DNA from: Bagarius yarrelli
Lineage: Eukaryota > Chordata > Actinopteri > Siluriformes > Sisoridae
Assembly: GCA_005784505.1 (NCBI GenBank)
Contig: VCAZ01000008.1
Span: 4,203,763-4,267,762 of the forward strand
Length of the DNA stretch: 64,000 nt
Direction of reading: 5' to 3'
Positions within the stretch are counted from its first letter, which is position 1; every line of letters begins with the position of its first letter. Positions 38,301 through 50,111 of this stretch are shown here, piece after piece. Made by a program: the position numbers and the translations under genes. The notes beneath the pieces were generated by a model. The model ran no database searches. It worked only from the letters and a program-made list of their open reading frames with translations, and had not been told where the DNA came from.

Positions 38301-41300
38301 ATGTGTCTATAAATACAGCCAAGCCATGGAAGTTGTCATTGTTGCCAGGGCCTGCTGGGAATAAAAATCAGCTGTGAGTAAAGCACACTTACATCCATGC
38401 CGTGGAGATCATTGCGGAAAGTATCCATAAAAACAGCCAGGCCTACAAAATGGTCCTGGTTTCCAAAGACTGGTCCTAAATGAAGGTGAAAATATGACAA
38501 ATCACAACCAACTCAAGCAAAAAAACATTACACCCAAATAATCTGCAGGTAAACATATTGATCCACAAACAGATTATAAATAAAGACAATAAAAATATTT
38601 GACGTAATGTAAAAAAAACCCTCTCTTACACAGTTCGACAGGCCAAGTGCTCAAAGGCAACCTCGCTGCAAGGTTATTTACACACCTACCAGAATGTAAA
38701 CGTTCCTTTGTGTACCAAATTGCGATGCCATCCCCATGTAGGTTCTTCTTTCCAGAGCCGTGCACTTTAAACTGCACATGCATCTCCCAGTCTTTCAAGT
38801 AACAGGGCTGAAAAAAAGCGTAAGAAGTAGTAGAAACTTACAGACTATAGCGACACAACATATATTACGATATGCAGTTTCAATAAAATTGATATAGAAA
38901 TAAAAAAAGGATTTACATCTCTTGGTATTGAGGATTATTTTAATAGGTAAAACACATGGTTATCTGTATATTAATTTTAATCTGCCTCATTTAATTTGAT
39001 TAGATTTAACAATTTAAATTGGTGTGCAAATTAAAAGAAATTTCTAGGAAGACATCACACAAACGTTTTAATGGGAATTGAATAAGACGGGTTGGATCAG
39101 AAAAATCTAAAACTTACAAAACATTGGGAATTGGGAAAGTAATTCATAAATATCAAAAATAAGCAGGCTATTTAAACTGGGGAAATTGAAGCAGAGTGTG
39201 TGCCTTCATTCGTGTACACGACTGACTGCTCCGATGCTTTTTGGTTCTGATGCTGAAGATCTTGATGATTTTTGCTGAAGCTTCAACTTGCTACAATGAA
39301 AGATAAGTTTTTGCTCCTTCTTATCCTGCCTGAAATTTCTTGAGTCTATTTCTTTATGAAGTTTGAACATTGATTACTGATTGTTTGCCTTAGAGGAGAT
39401 ACATTTTCCCTGTAAGTGTCGCCTCAGGGAGGGGCCCTGAATTCCGACAATGGGTGTGTCATAAGGTATTACTTTGTACTGTTTAATAGATGAAGTTTAA
39501 ATAAGCCAACAATCTCATGGGAAAACCATTACACAAGTAATTAAGTCAGCAAACGTTAAACCTGAAGTTCCACTATGCAATGCAGCAACAAGTTGCAGAT
39601 GTGCAAAGACATGACTTAACAAATTTAGAGTGGTTCTAGACCCAGCCCAACTATCAAACTACCAAAATTTAATAAAAGAATATTTTTTATGTTTTAAATG
39701 ATTACATGACAATAATTAAGAAATGCTATACACGTTGATAAAAATGTGATCGGTTTTTTTATGCGTATGCATGACAAACCTTCACAAGATGTGCATTCGA
39801 TTCTGCTGCATGTTCAGCAGGATGCAGTAGACGATGTCAAATAAATCACTTTCATAAAATGTTTTGTAAAGCGTATACAGAAGGTATTTTCTATAATTAA
39901 AAAATTTATTAGCTTGTATTAATGCATTTAATGCAAAGTAGTGTTATCGATAACAGTAGCGAGAGGACCAAGCCCCCTAAGGATGTACTCGTAGAACCGC
40001 CCCTGGGTATTAGCATCCACTCTGCTGGGAATGTTTCTCACAGTCTGGGGATCTATAAAAAAAATATGGAGCCACACAGGAGCTACAAGGATGGACTGGG
40101 TGAACTCTGCTTTACTGACCCATGGCTACAGTTTACATTGCATTTTATTACCATAACTACACACCTCAATATTGTTTGTAATAAATGGACTTTTGGTGTT
40201 GAGGATGGGCTGTGGATGACAGAATACAGATACTCTTAAGACCGCCATGAAATTAAATAAAGATGAAAATTCCGAAAACAGGCTGTCCTCGAGCCTAAAG
40301 ATAATTTATATAAGTGTATGAGCCTGTGCTTAAAATATTGTAGATGAGTAATGACTTATATTAGGCTTCACCCAAAGAGGGATGGGTTCCATTTTCTTCG
40401 TTATGTTTTTGTGTAAAGATTTTATTTTTGCTCTTGGCAAAAGAGGTAAAACAAAAAAAAGAACCACAATAAAACACAACACATTTTAAACGTATGTACG
40501 TTTACTAGAAACTAACACTTTACCTGATCAAAAAAATAACAAAATAAAAAATCCTGCAGTCACTGCAGTAATCTCTTACCACTGTGTTCCAGATGGATCC
40601 TTGCTTGCCCCCTTCATCAGGTGTCAGACGTACATACTGGCTTGTTACTAAAGTGCTTCCCGAAAAATCCCACTGACTTGACGCACTTCCAACACCTGAA
40701 TAGAAAAAGCAGATATACTTAAAGATTTTCTGTTTTTCCCAAATTTTAGCTTGTGTTTTCTGAACTTTTTTTTCAAGAGACATGCAAAAAAAGCAAGTAA
40801 ACACAACACACATCATAACCAGAATGGCTGCAAGAGTGGAGGTCTGAACAAGGTCTTCGACATGTGGTTTAACTCCATGAACATGTTTTAAGAGCTTGTT
40901 TTGGTTTGTAGTCATGATACCAGGTTTGTTTTTAATTCAAAATATTAATAAATTATTAAATAATATTGAAAATGCCATGTTAGGTAACATAAACGTCTGC
41001 TAAAACACGTGTGTCATTACAGGATGCCTTCAGTTATTTAATATACCAAAACAATGATGCGTCTCCCAAGCTGGTGATATGAGCCGGGAGGACGACTTGT
41101 GACGGTTTCCAGCTCAGCAGTTAAAGTGTTGGACATCTGATAGGAAGATTAGTGTTCGATTCATAGGAACACCAAGCTGCCACTGCTGGGCCCCTGTGCA
41201 AGACCCTTAACTGTTCAGCTGGTTTAAACAAATCATATAGAAGTAAGTCGATCTGAATGAGGGTGTCTACCAAACACCAGAAATGATAACGGTAAATGTG

Positions 41301-42211
41301 GAAAAACTTGATTGAGCTGCATTTGAAATGAATTAAGGCTGTTTAGATTTAGGGAAATAATTCTCTGCTTTCCATTTGGCCTCATTACACATCATGATGT
41401 CAAGTTTTCGATGTCAATTTCTATATTAAATCCAACTCTAAATCTTTGCAGAAACGAATCTTGATAACACGAATTGATAGGCAAATTATAATAATGTCTT
41501 ATTGACTATGCAAATCAGTCCATGATGTTATCAGGCTCGTTGAGGATGCATTTCTTAAATATTTGTTATTAACTTTATTATCAGGATGGAGTGACAACCC
41601 AAAATATATGTATTCAACGAAGAAAAACGAGTATAGAGTAAAAAAGCTAATAAAGAAAATATGAAAGAATAAACCTTATAGTGGGACCCATGATGAAAAG
41701 CTTTGTGTTACAAAAAAATTAAACATTTTTATAAGATATTTTACACAGTATGCGTTTGCGTAGCATCTTTCTGTGAAAAAAGCTAACAATAGACTCCGAA
41801 CCGACGCAACGTTAATTAGTTGACAGCTGAAATATTAGCTAGCCTTAGTTATCTATCGTTATCTTTATACTACGTATGCTACGTTCAAGACACAAGTTAG
41901 CTATGCAAATTATTTTTTTTAAACCATCCGCCATTCTCTAACCGAGCTGTAGTTATACACCAACTTTCCACAGCAGCACGTTTTCAGCGTTTATATATTA
42001 TCGTTAGGTCTGAGAAGTTTCTAGACTAGCCAGCTACCTCACCTTGATATGGCTTTATGAGTGAATGCTCCCGCTTTAAATACTCAGCGTTGCCGTCTGT
42101 TATATCTGAACACACTGAAGAAAAAGTCAACAGCCACCAAAGTAGAAATATTTTGCAAATTCCTTTGTGGTAATAGCTGAAAAAATATGACAGCTGCCGA
42201 ACTGTAGCCAT
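35398..42211 (-). CDS. lman2: Vesicular integral-membrane protein VIP36 (L-type lectin)
   Basis: L-type lectin that binds high-mannose glycans in a calcium-dependent way and cycles between ER, Golgi and cell surface. Eight coding exons: 42211-42043, 40695-40580, 38807-38690, then either 38475-38393 (4a) or 38351-38278 (4b), then 36883-36722, 36502-36388, 36083-35964 and 35558-35398. The product has 347 residues with 4a or 344 with 4b. The order is signal peptide, short start of the lectin domain (DITDGN, HSLIKPYQG), lectin domain (GDGIAIWYT, exon 4 loop, YDH-like FDHGNDGR, TGDLSDNHD), stalk, membrane helix (LLLLCALLGIVVCAVVGAVV) and cytosolic tail ending KRQERNRRFY, an ER-exit motif of the family. 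Similarity to human LMAN2 runs along the whole length. The start of pld lies 3' to 5' behind it with only about 410 bases between the genes. Confidence 0.95.
38278..38351 (-). other. lman2: lman2 alternative exon 4b
   Basis: 74 bases, acceptor CAG/GC and donor TAT/GTGAGT, in phase with exons 3 and 5. It encodes a loop with DNFHGLAVFIDTYPNDEA, almost as in human LMAN2. The acceptor is a tandem AGCAG, so use of the first AG (exon start 38354) would add one alanine. It lacks the VFG seen at the start of human exon 4, reading GPGNN instead. Confidence 0.85.
38393..38475 (-). other. lman2: lman2 alternative exon 4a
   Basis: 83 bases, acceptor TTTAG/GA and donor GAT/GTAAGT, also in phase with exons 3 and 5. 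It encodes GPVFGNQDHF and VGLAVFMDTFRNDLHGMD. Relative to 4b the calcium-loop motif changes from DTYPND to DTFRND. The interval to exon 4b is only 38-41 bases, too short for a vertebrate intron, so 4a and 4b should not be spliced together; joining them would also break phase. Confidence 0.8.
41111..41300 (+). mobile_element. tRNA-derived SINE copy in lman2 intron 1
   Basis: Plus-oriented, with head-like cagcagttaaagtgttggac, B-box-like gttcgattcatag and body segments 'cactgctgggcccctg' and 'gagggtgtctaccaaacacc'. Diverged member of the SINE family of this window. Confidence 0.6.
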
Positions 42212-42620
42212 TTTCGTGAGTCTCTTCCTTGAATTGTCAACTTCCGGTTTCCGTCAAGAAACAAGCGCTGTTTACTTACTGATCCGAGCGCAGCGAGTCA
42301 CTGATCCGCGCCACACGTCTTTAACTAATCTTTTAATTAGATTCATTATTTCTATTGAAAACAATGACATTCTTTGCATCGAGATGTTTTAAAATTTTAC
42401 TTGTCATTACTTCTAAGCATAACTCTAATACATTTAGGTTTCAGGACAGAAAAAAATGCATACCGTGTAACCAAATAATAAAAACAGAAATGTACATCAA
42501 GCTAATAAAATATATACATTACAGAGAAATTACGGAAGGCATGTTTAGATACATTCCAAGTCGCAACAAGCCGCAAGGCCAATTAGTGCTTGAATGCTAA
42601 AGTCTTTTTTTGTAAAAGCA
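42212..42620. other. Very short spacer between pld and lman2
   Basis: 409 bases must contain both the PLD 3' UTR and the lman2 promoter. A GC-richer part at about 42270-42320 lies close to the lman2 start and is the likely promoter. A minus-strand ATTAAA-type signal is possible near 42330-42345. The 81-codon plus-strand frame is not supported. Confidence 0.5.
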
Positions 42621-45600
42621 TTAAAATGTTGTTTTTCTCCTGCTGCAATGCTCCACAAGATCATCTGTAAGAGCTTGAGCAAAGTCTGAATTCCAGTCTC
42701 TCTGAAAAATCTTCTGTAGTTGATTCTGTACTGTTTGCTGGCCCTTTTCCACTGCAGAGCCTGTCTGGTTCACCACAAGCCCAACTCCAGCTGTCTGAGT
42801 GAAATAACTTTCCAACCAGTTTGACGTTCCTAAAACAAAACAAACAAACCAACCAAGTCAGGATTAAGCGTTTCTAAAGAAAAAAACAGTTCCAATAAGA
42901 CCAACACAACAATAGTTGAAGCAAAGTAAGTTAACTTACCAATGTAGACAACACGATCTGTTACCATATACTTGGCATGGTTTACACGGGCAAATGGGAT
43001 CCGATTTTGTGCTGATGTATACGGAACCACGAAAATTTTCTGTAAAAAAATATTGATCATACAGTCAACGTCCTGCTAAAAAGCTAAAACAAAATAATAA
43101 TAATACAAACAGAACTAGAAATTTTTGGACATACAGTATGAATGTTGCATTCCAGAGGAGTCTTGCTGAGCACTGATAAAGACTGCAGGAAGACGAACAT
43201 CGTTTCAGGAGAGTGGCTCCAGCAACTGACCAGCAGATTCACCTCCACTTTTCGTGCACATGCAGCCTCTCGTAACGCTGAATCAATGGCAGGCCAGAAC
43301 CTAATACGATATCGTTGGCCAAATAAAGAGATCCATTTAATTTTCGAAAAAAGTTAAACATCTAATTAAACGTTCCCATCACTACCATTCTTACCTTATT
43401 TCAGTGCTAAACTGAGACATGGGCAGGTAGTCCATCACAGACACAAAGATGAATTTTTGGGCGTCTGCAATAACAGAGAGGATAGCCGAGAGGTCGTCTG
43501 TTCTTCCATTAGTGGATAATTGAGGTGGAGAGGTCTTAAAAAACAAACAGACCAGGTAGGGTTTGCTAAATATTATACATATATAAGTATTTGATAACAA
43601 GCAAGGAGTAGACCGACAGGCTGTGCTGTCATAGAAAAATAATAAGAGGTTCCTATAACCACACTTCCTAAAATGTTTACTTCCTCTTACACCACAGCAA
43701 CTGGTCCATAATCATGTCTTTAACAATCATTAACCAGGTTCTTCTTCTTATTTTAATTTTTTTTAAAGAAGTATTACTAATAATGAAATATTTGTTGGGA
43801 TATTCAACACTGGCGACTCCTTTAATGAACATTGACGAAATGTCTGCTTACAGAAAACAGCTGAGTAAAAGTGATGATATGTCTTTCTTTGTTAAATACT
43901 ATTTATTAATTGGTCTTAGTTCTACTAAATAAGTTTCTGCATAGAAACGATATTATGTTAGACCATGTCAGGGCTGTGTATCGGCATGGACATCTTAATA
44001 CGATACGTGTAAATACATACATGGATCACGATGAAGTAGATCACTATATATTGCAACACAGAACATATTACTTCAAAAAATGTTAAAGATTTTTAAAAAA
44101 TGTTAAAAAATAGCTAAGAAAAAAATACAAAGCACCCAGATACATTCTTATTTTTCCACTATGCTTTCCTGAGACAATTAATCAGTGTTGGGCAAGCTAT
44201 TTGGAAAATACTACCTGTCACTACCCGACACTACCTGTCGATTGCAATATAAATATGTATCCATAGTAGAGGATAGAATATTCTGAAAACAAAATATTGT
44301 TATAGTTTGCTGTGGCGATATTTTGACACGGCCCTAGACCACATGCAGTAAAATAAACACATGATATGCAGCAGACACTTCTGTCACTGATTTACTGCTT
44401 ATAAACATTATTTAAAGCCTTTTGATCAATCAGAATTAGCAATTTAACAAAGCTGTGGTATAAAGGCACTTTACCGTTACCAAGTGTTCACTTTAACAAT
44501 CCACAAGAACGTTCCACAAGTTCATGCAATACATACACTTCAAAGATACATTTTGAAGCGTCTGATTACTGATTATATAGATAAAGAAATACAAGTAAAA
44601 GGAGTAAGTAAAGACCAGGGCCCGTATTCACAAAACATCTCAAGGATAAAAGTAGCTCACAACTCATTAATTTGGAAAATTTTGTAAAAAATAACGAGCC
44701 TGTCAATTTCGAGATAAAATTTTTACTCTAACACTAAAATCAGCTCCTAAATCCGTGAAATGTTAGGCGTAGTAATGAGAACTCCTAAGTCAGAGACCAA
44801 GTCACAAACCTAGCAAATATGTGAATGACATTACTTTGGGCTGGCAGGAGGGGAAGTGGGGTGCTGAAATTAGACAAACCTGAGAGGGGCATGTCCTAAA
44901 AGGTTGAAAACCTGTGCTCTACAATACCTCTGTGATTTAATTTCCAACAGAGATTTCTCTCCAATCAGCCAATCGCTGTGTGTTTAGTTAGTATACATAT
45001 TTACATTTACATTTGCGGCATTTGGCAGACGCCCTTATCCAGAGCAACTTACATTAATACAGCTGAGCGATTTGGGGTTAAAGGCCTTGCTCAGGGGCCC
45101 AGCAGCGGTGGCTTGGTGGTGTTGGAAGTCTTTCTGGTATCAGTCCAACACTTTAACCACTGAGCCACCACTTCCTCTATACATGCTGACATCACCCCAC
45201 CCTTACTCTTAGCTTTTAAACGTTTACTTCGAGTTAGGAGAACTCTATGTTTTGTGAATAAGTGCCCAGAGAATGACAGTGAACTTGTCAGTGGATTACA
45301 CTGCTGTCTGCGTGAACTGTTGTGTGTAGTGCGGTAACAGTTATTTTGAAATTAAGGAAATGACTCAAGACCACATTCTGAGACAAAGAACAATGACATA
45401 CATGTTATACTGTGTTATGGCATTCATTTGATACACATGTGAGAGCAAGGCCATGGAACTCACGGACAGATAGACACGTGCAGGAACACCGTTGAATTTA
45501 ACAGTTAATGGGTACTTAATGCTGGAGAGAGCAGAGAACCGACCAGGCCAGTAGGGAGGCATGACAATGTTTTTCTGAGCACCGAGTTCCCAGTAGACTC

Positions 45601-48600
45601 CAAATATCCGCAACGCATCCTGTGCCAAACAGCTGCAGTCCTCCACAGAAACGCCAACCTCCTTTACCTGCAGAAACATCCAGAAGGAATAAAATACTGA
45701 TATATAGAAATTAAAGTTGAAAGGCTTTTATAATCCTATATTTAAAAAAGTATGACTGATTCTATAGAGATACTGACCATGGCGCACTATTTTTATAAAC
45801 TCAACTGAAAACGGCTGAACGCTGTAGCTGCTATCAACCAAGTATTTGCTGGTAAACTAGTACTGAATTTCAATACAGTACCAACATGTTTTTTTTCCCT
45901 TAAAATAGAGGGAAAACATGTCAAAATACACAGAGAAATATGTCAAATTAACTTATTAGAAATTAATTAAATACTGTTTAAATGCTATTGCACATCACAA
46001 AGATATAATATGCTATTCAGTAACGTTGTGAGATACTATTACTCTATGAAATACTGTAGTATTTTTGTAGCATTACAAATAATACCAAATTGACGCATAT
46101 ATTTTCTGCACCATATCCATTGGAGCCCACCACTAAGTGCATAAGGCAGTGGACACCCTAAACCGACATTTAACAGTTGTTTACATTTGCATTTACAGCA
46201 TTTGGCCGACGCCCTTATCCAGAGCGACTTACATTTATCTAATTTATACAACTGAGCAATTAGGGGTTAAAGCCTTGCTCAGTTGCTCAGGGGCCCAACA
46301 TTGGTAGTAGTACCCACAATCTTTGGGTTGGAAGTGATTAATAATAATCGTAAAAATCATATTAAATTATATTATTCACGATAATATAATCATAATATAG
46401 TACCACATACTATAGTTTATTGAAAATAAGACATACTGTATCACCCAACTACTTGTAAAATGTTTGGATCCCACTGTTACTGAATCAAAGAAACAATCAG
46501 ACAGGTGTTGATATTTAAAATAAATACCTGCGTCAGCGAGCGCCAGTCCATGTTTGCACTTCCGACATACATGTGCTTCTTGTCGACAACCCAAAGTTTT
46601 GTGTGGACAACACCTCCAGTGATGTTTTTAAGGTCAACCTCTCTGACTTCTGCACCTGAACACAAGAACTGATGAATTAGATATGATGCCCCTATTAAAA
46701 AAATCATTTTAAAAAACGTTAAACCTGTCAAATCTACCTGTTGCTGTTAGCTCATCTGCGTCTGATCTGTTCCTCTGAGGAGCGTTAACGGCAACCTTCA
46801 AATTCACACCTCTAGATTTAAGCTGCTTCAGGTGATCTAATAGGATTTTGCCCTGAAAAAGATCATGGATTAAAATTTGTCAGAGAAAATGTGAGGGGCA
46901 GTTCACATATCCTGCCCAAGTATATTATTTCTATTATTAGTTGTGACGTCTCCGCCCTGCAGCAGGATTAAAAAACATCTTAACTTTTTAGAATGCTGCA
47001 AGCGTGTCGCGGGTCTTGTGACAAGAACCAACCAGCTTACGATGAAACATCAGCAGAAAAATGGAGGAGCAGCTCTGCATTGTTTTTTTCCCTTTTTTTC
47101 ATAAATAAATTTTGCAGCAGAATTACAGCAAGGGTGAATATCTATTGCAGAAATTTCCTTGTCATAATAATTTACACTGATTTACGGTTACGTTAATATT
47201 TAAATAAAACCCTCAATGCGCATCAACTGACTTTCTCTTCGGCTCCTGTAGTAGACCGTTGGCTCACATACAAATATGGCGGAAAAAATAAGGCTGCCTC
47301 TGATTTTCTATTTGTTGTATTATTAGATTATTTGTTTCACATTTTTTTCAAGTATTGCCATTTATTGCAATGTGTTGCGATATTTTATTGTATCATAAGA
47401 GGTATCGTATTCTGGGGCCACATTAACAACCCTAGAAAATATTAGTCGTTGCATGCAATCCTGTTTTACCTGCATGGCACTGGGATCAGTCAGGCCGATA
47501 TCGGAGTCTCTAAGCGTGAGGTAGAAAGCAGCAATGCTGACTGAGCTGTTGGCTCGGTTTAACAGGCTGGTCCAGGTATGCGAGGTGCTCTGCAGGTGTG
47601 GGGAGCCGGCGGTGAATAACATTCCTTCAGGGATACTTTCAGTAAGAGTCAGCCTGAAAGGTAAAGTTTAAAGCACTATGATTTTAGTATTCAGTCAGCT
47701 TTTTTGTTAGAACATATATATATATATATATATATACACGCTTAGATAAAAATATAAAAATACAGTCTTCCTTACCTACAATCAGAGCTGCATTCCTCTT
47801 GGGGCAACCAAAAACCTTCAAGCCAGTGCAGTTCCAGCTGCACCAGGAGGTGAGACAGGGATCTGGGGACTCCATAGAGCCAGATGTGTTGGCCAAATCC
47901 AACCAGAAGCAACAGGACAGATGGAACGATGCAGAAGAGAGCAAAGCTCCTTCTTCTTGTCTACCAAACACACAAACTTACATCACATTTTTGACAAAGA
48001 AAACAATCATGGACTGGTTTTGGTTCCAAATAATTATTATACCACAGGTTTATACCACAGGACTTCTGAATCTGAATTTAAATCTGATTCTACAGTGAAG
48101 CAATTTTAACAACCAGAAAATCGTCTACAATTGATTGTTTTTTAAGAAAAGATGACCAGGTAGTTACACATTTTCATATCTTAGTAATTTTAAAAAGGGG
48201 AAACAGGAGAGCCTTTAAAAAAATATATTATTTTGTAATGTAAATAATAATTAGAACTATCTTTTCCTACAGCCCCGTCCTACAGACAGAAATGTGACTA
48301 TAACTGGTGCTGTTTTTTTAAATAATTAAAAATGTAATCATTAACAAAATGCTGTGCTGTATAAGAAATAATACACCACAGGATATGCCGTTATTGAAAT
48401 ATAATCCATAGTGAAACAAACAGTTGATATGATACCTTCAAGGATGTGCTGGGTTTTCGTTCTGCCTGTCTAGAACGGACTGTTTTACTCCTAGCAGGGC
48501 CATCATTTGGCTTTGGAATTGTTTCAGCAGACACCGAATCATCTACAGTTTCTTTTAATGATAAACACTGCTTTGGGTTATCCCTCATCACTGGTGCTGC

Positions 48601-49533
48601 CGGTATTTCTTTTAAAATGCTTTCCTCCAGTTCCTCTCCGATGTTCTGTATATCTTCGCTGGGTATTTGCTTCGTATCATCCTGAATGTCAGTATCTAAA
48701 TCTTCAAACTGAAACTCTGCACTTTCATCTCGAGGTTCGGAGGCCAAATCTGTGTCGTGGGAATCAGTTTTAACTCTAAGACCCGGTCGGTGAAGTGATT
48801 CCTCGAGCTCCTCCGAGTCACTCGCTCGAGGAGAGGGGTTTTCTTCATCTGGAAGTGATGTCACCTCTGATGTTTCAGACTGGACGGGATGGGATGTACC
48901 AGCAACAGAAAGATCATCATTGCTGTATGAGTGTATGCGGGCTGACAAAATAGGCAAGGCCGTTTCCCTGTCACCAAACACTGGCAATTTTATTCGGGAG
49001 GTCTCTCCAGACCCAATCCCGCTCTCTTTAATTGGACATTCTTTACTGGAGACCTCAGACTTTGATGGCAGCTGTGACTCTGCAGTTTGGGTAGTGGTTC
49101 GTCTGCGAGCCAGCGAACTTTGGAAAGTGGGGATACGTGAGGAAGGTTTTCCAGCTTTTCGGGTTTCTTCCCCTTCGGTCTTCTTTTCCGCTGATCCCTT
49201 GTCATCCTCTTTTTCTCTAAGACTCTGATCGTCGGATGTCTCGAAATCGATCTCGTCAGTTTCCTGTAATGATAATTTAATGACATGTTTATGACATTAT
49301 GCATCTGGTTCTAGTCCTGCTGCAGGACTGACATCCATCAAACCACACCCTTAACTGTTAACATAGAAAAAAACATTAAAGTAGAAGAAACCAAAAATTA
49401 TCAACCCTAAAACAGTAAAAAAAACTGCTTAGATAATAAACTTCATATCCAGAACCTTAAAAATCAGTGAAAAAATCGGCTAACAAGATTAGCCACAAGA
49501 TGCGCAAAGGAAAAGTTATTGTTAACTTACCAT
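42621..49533 (-). CDS. PLD3/PLD4-like phospholipase D family protein with long acidic N-terminus
   Basis: Type II membrane protein of the PLD3/PLD4 group (lysosomal 5' exonucleases/lipid transphosphatidylases). Eleven exons: 49533-49531 (ATG only), 49263-48436, 47960-47776, 47653-47470, 46852-46738, 46655-46528, 45667-45464, 43534-43395, 43300-43135, 43039-42940 and 42829-42621, giving 753 residues; PLD3 has about 490. Residues 2-277, one 828-base exon, are a Ser/Glu/Asp-rich, probably disordered cytosolic part. The signal-anchor helix lies at about 282-306. Both HKD motifs are intact: HTKLWVVD (H456, K458, D463) followed by GSANMDWRSLTQ, and HAKYMVTD (H672, K674, D679) followed by GTSNW. So it is not a PLD5-type inactive enzyme. 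The start in a separate mini-exon is inferred from frame and context; the rest is firm. It may correspond to a gene called pld7 in some fish (uncertain recollection). Confidence 0.88.
44618..45267. mobile_element. Foldback/MITE-like element interrupted by a SINE
   Basis: Begins GGGCCCGTATTCACAAAACAT, and the other end is the reverse complement GGGCACTTATTCACAAAACAT. Non-coding. The SINE at 45001-45175 lies inside it, so the MITE is the older insertion. It sits in a PLD-gene intron (43535-45463). The superfamily was not determined. Confidence 0.7.
45001..45175 (-). mobile_element. tRNA-derived SINE copy, nested
   Basis: A near-intact copy in reverse orientation: ttacatttacatttgcggca, catttggcagacgccc, ttgctcaggggcccagc, and the head in reverse (caacactttaaccactgagc). 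It is nested in the foldback element at 44618-45267. Confidence 0.75.
46180..46331 (-). mobile_element. tRNA-derived SINE copy, head lost
   Basis: Shares ttacatttgcatttacagca, catttggccgacgccc and ttgctcaggggcccaac with the copy at 45001. The tRNA-like head is missing or decayed. It lies in a PLD-gene intron. Confidence 0.65.
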
Positions 49534-49734
49534 TATTTGACCCAATAACTGTCTAATTTATTTACAGGTATGTTTCTATCTGTTATTATTTATCCAGTAA
49601 AGGATCCAGGGTGTGAATTATGAGCTAGTCTTAGCCGATAAACAGCTAACGGAGCTAGCAGGAGAGCTATAATAGGAAACAAGTCTCTCTCTTTCTCTTT
49701 CCTCCTTTCTGCTACGTGGCTGTGGTTCAGTATT

Positions 49735-49745
49735 GCGTGTGTGTT

Positions 49746-49805
<60 letters not shown>

Positions 49806-50064
49806 GGAGAGAGAGAGACAGGGAGGGAGAGACAGAGAAAGAGGCAGTGAGGAAAAGACAGAGAGAGAGGCAGGAGGGAGGGAGAGAGGCAGAGGATGAA
49901 GGGGAGGGAGGAGACAGGAGAGACAGAGGAGAGAGACAGACAGAGAGGCAGGGAGGCAGGGAGAGAGAGGCAGGGAGGGAGGGAGGGAGAGGAGAGAGAC
50001 AAGAGAGAGACAGGGAGACAGGAGGAGGCAGGGGAGAGGGGGGGGAGAGGCAGGGAGAGAGGGG

Positions 50065-50109
<45 letters not shown>
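49735..50109. repeat. (TG)n plus 340-base homopurine GA/GGA tract
   Basis: About 15 TG units are followed by an almost unbroken run of purines from 49767 to 50109, made of GA, GGA and CAGGGA-like units. On the minus strand it is a CT tract upstream of the PLD-gene start. The long serine/proline/leucine frames read from it (up to 196 codons) are artefacts of the repeat. It is a potential triplex-forming sequence. Confidence 0.9.

Positions 50110-50111
<2 letters not shown>

Noticed and set aside
47684..47971. 95-codon minus-strand frame beginning MFGRQEEG
   Set aside because: Wrong frame of the PLD-gene exon 47960-47776; the correct frame gives the signal-anchor helix.
48990..49304. 104-codon minus-strand frame with basic residues
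   Set aside because: Shadow of the real PLD-gene exon 49263-48436, which is open in another frame over its entire length and joins in phase to both neighbouring exons.
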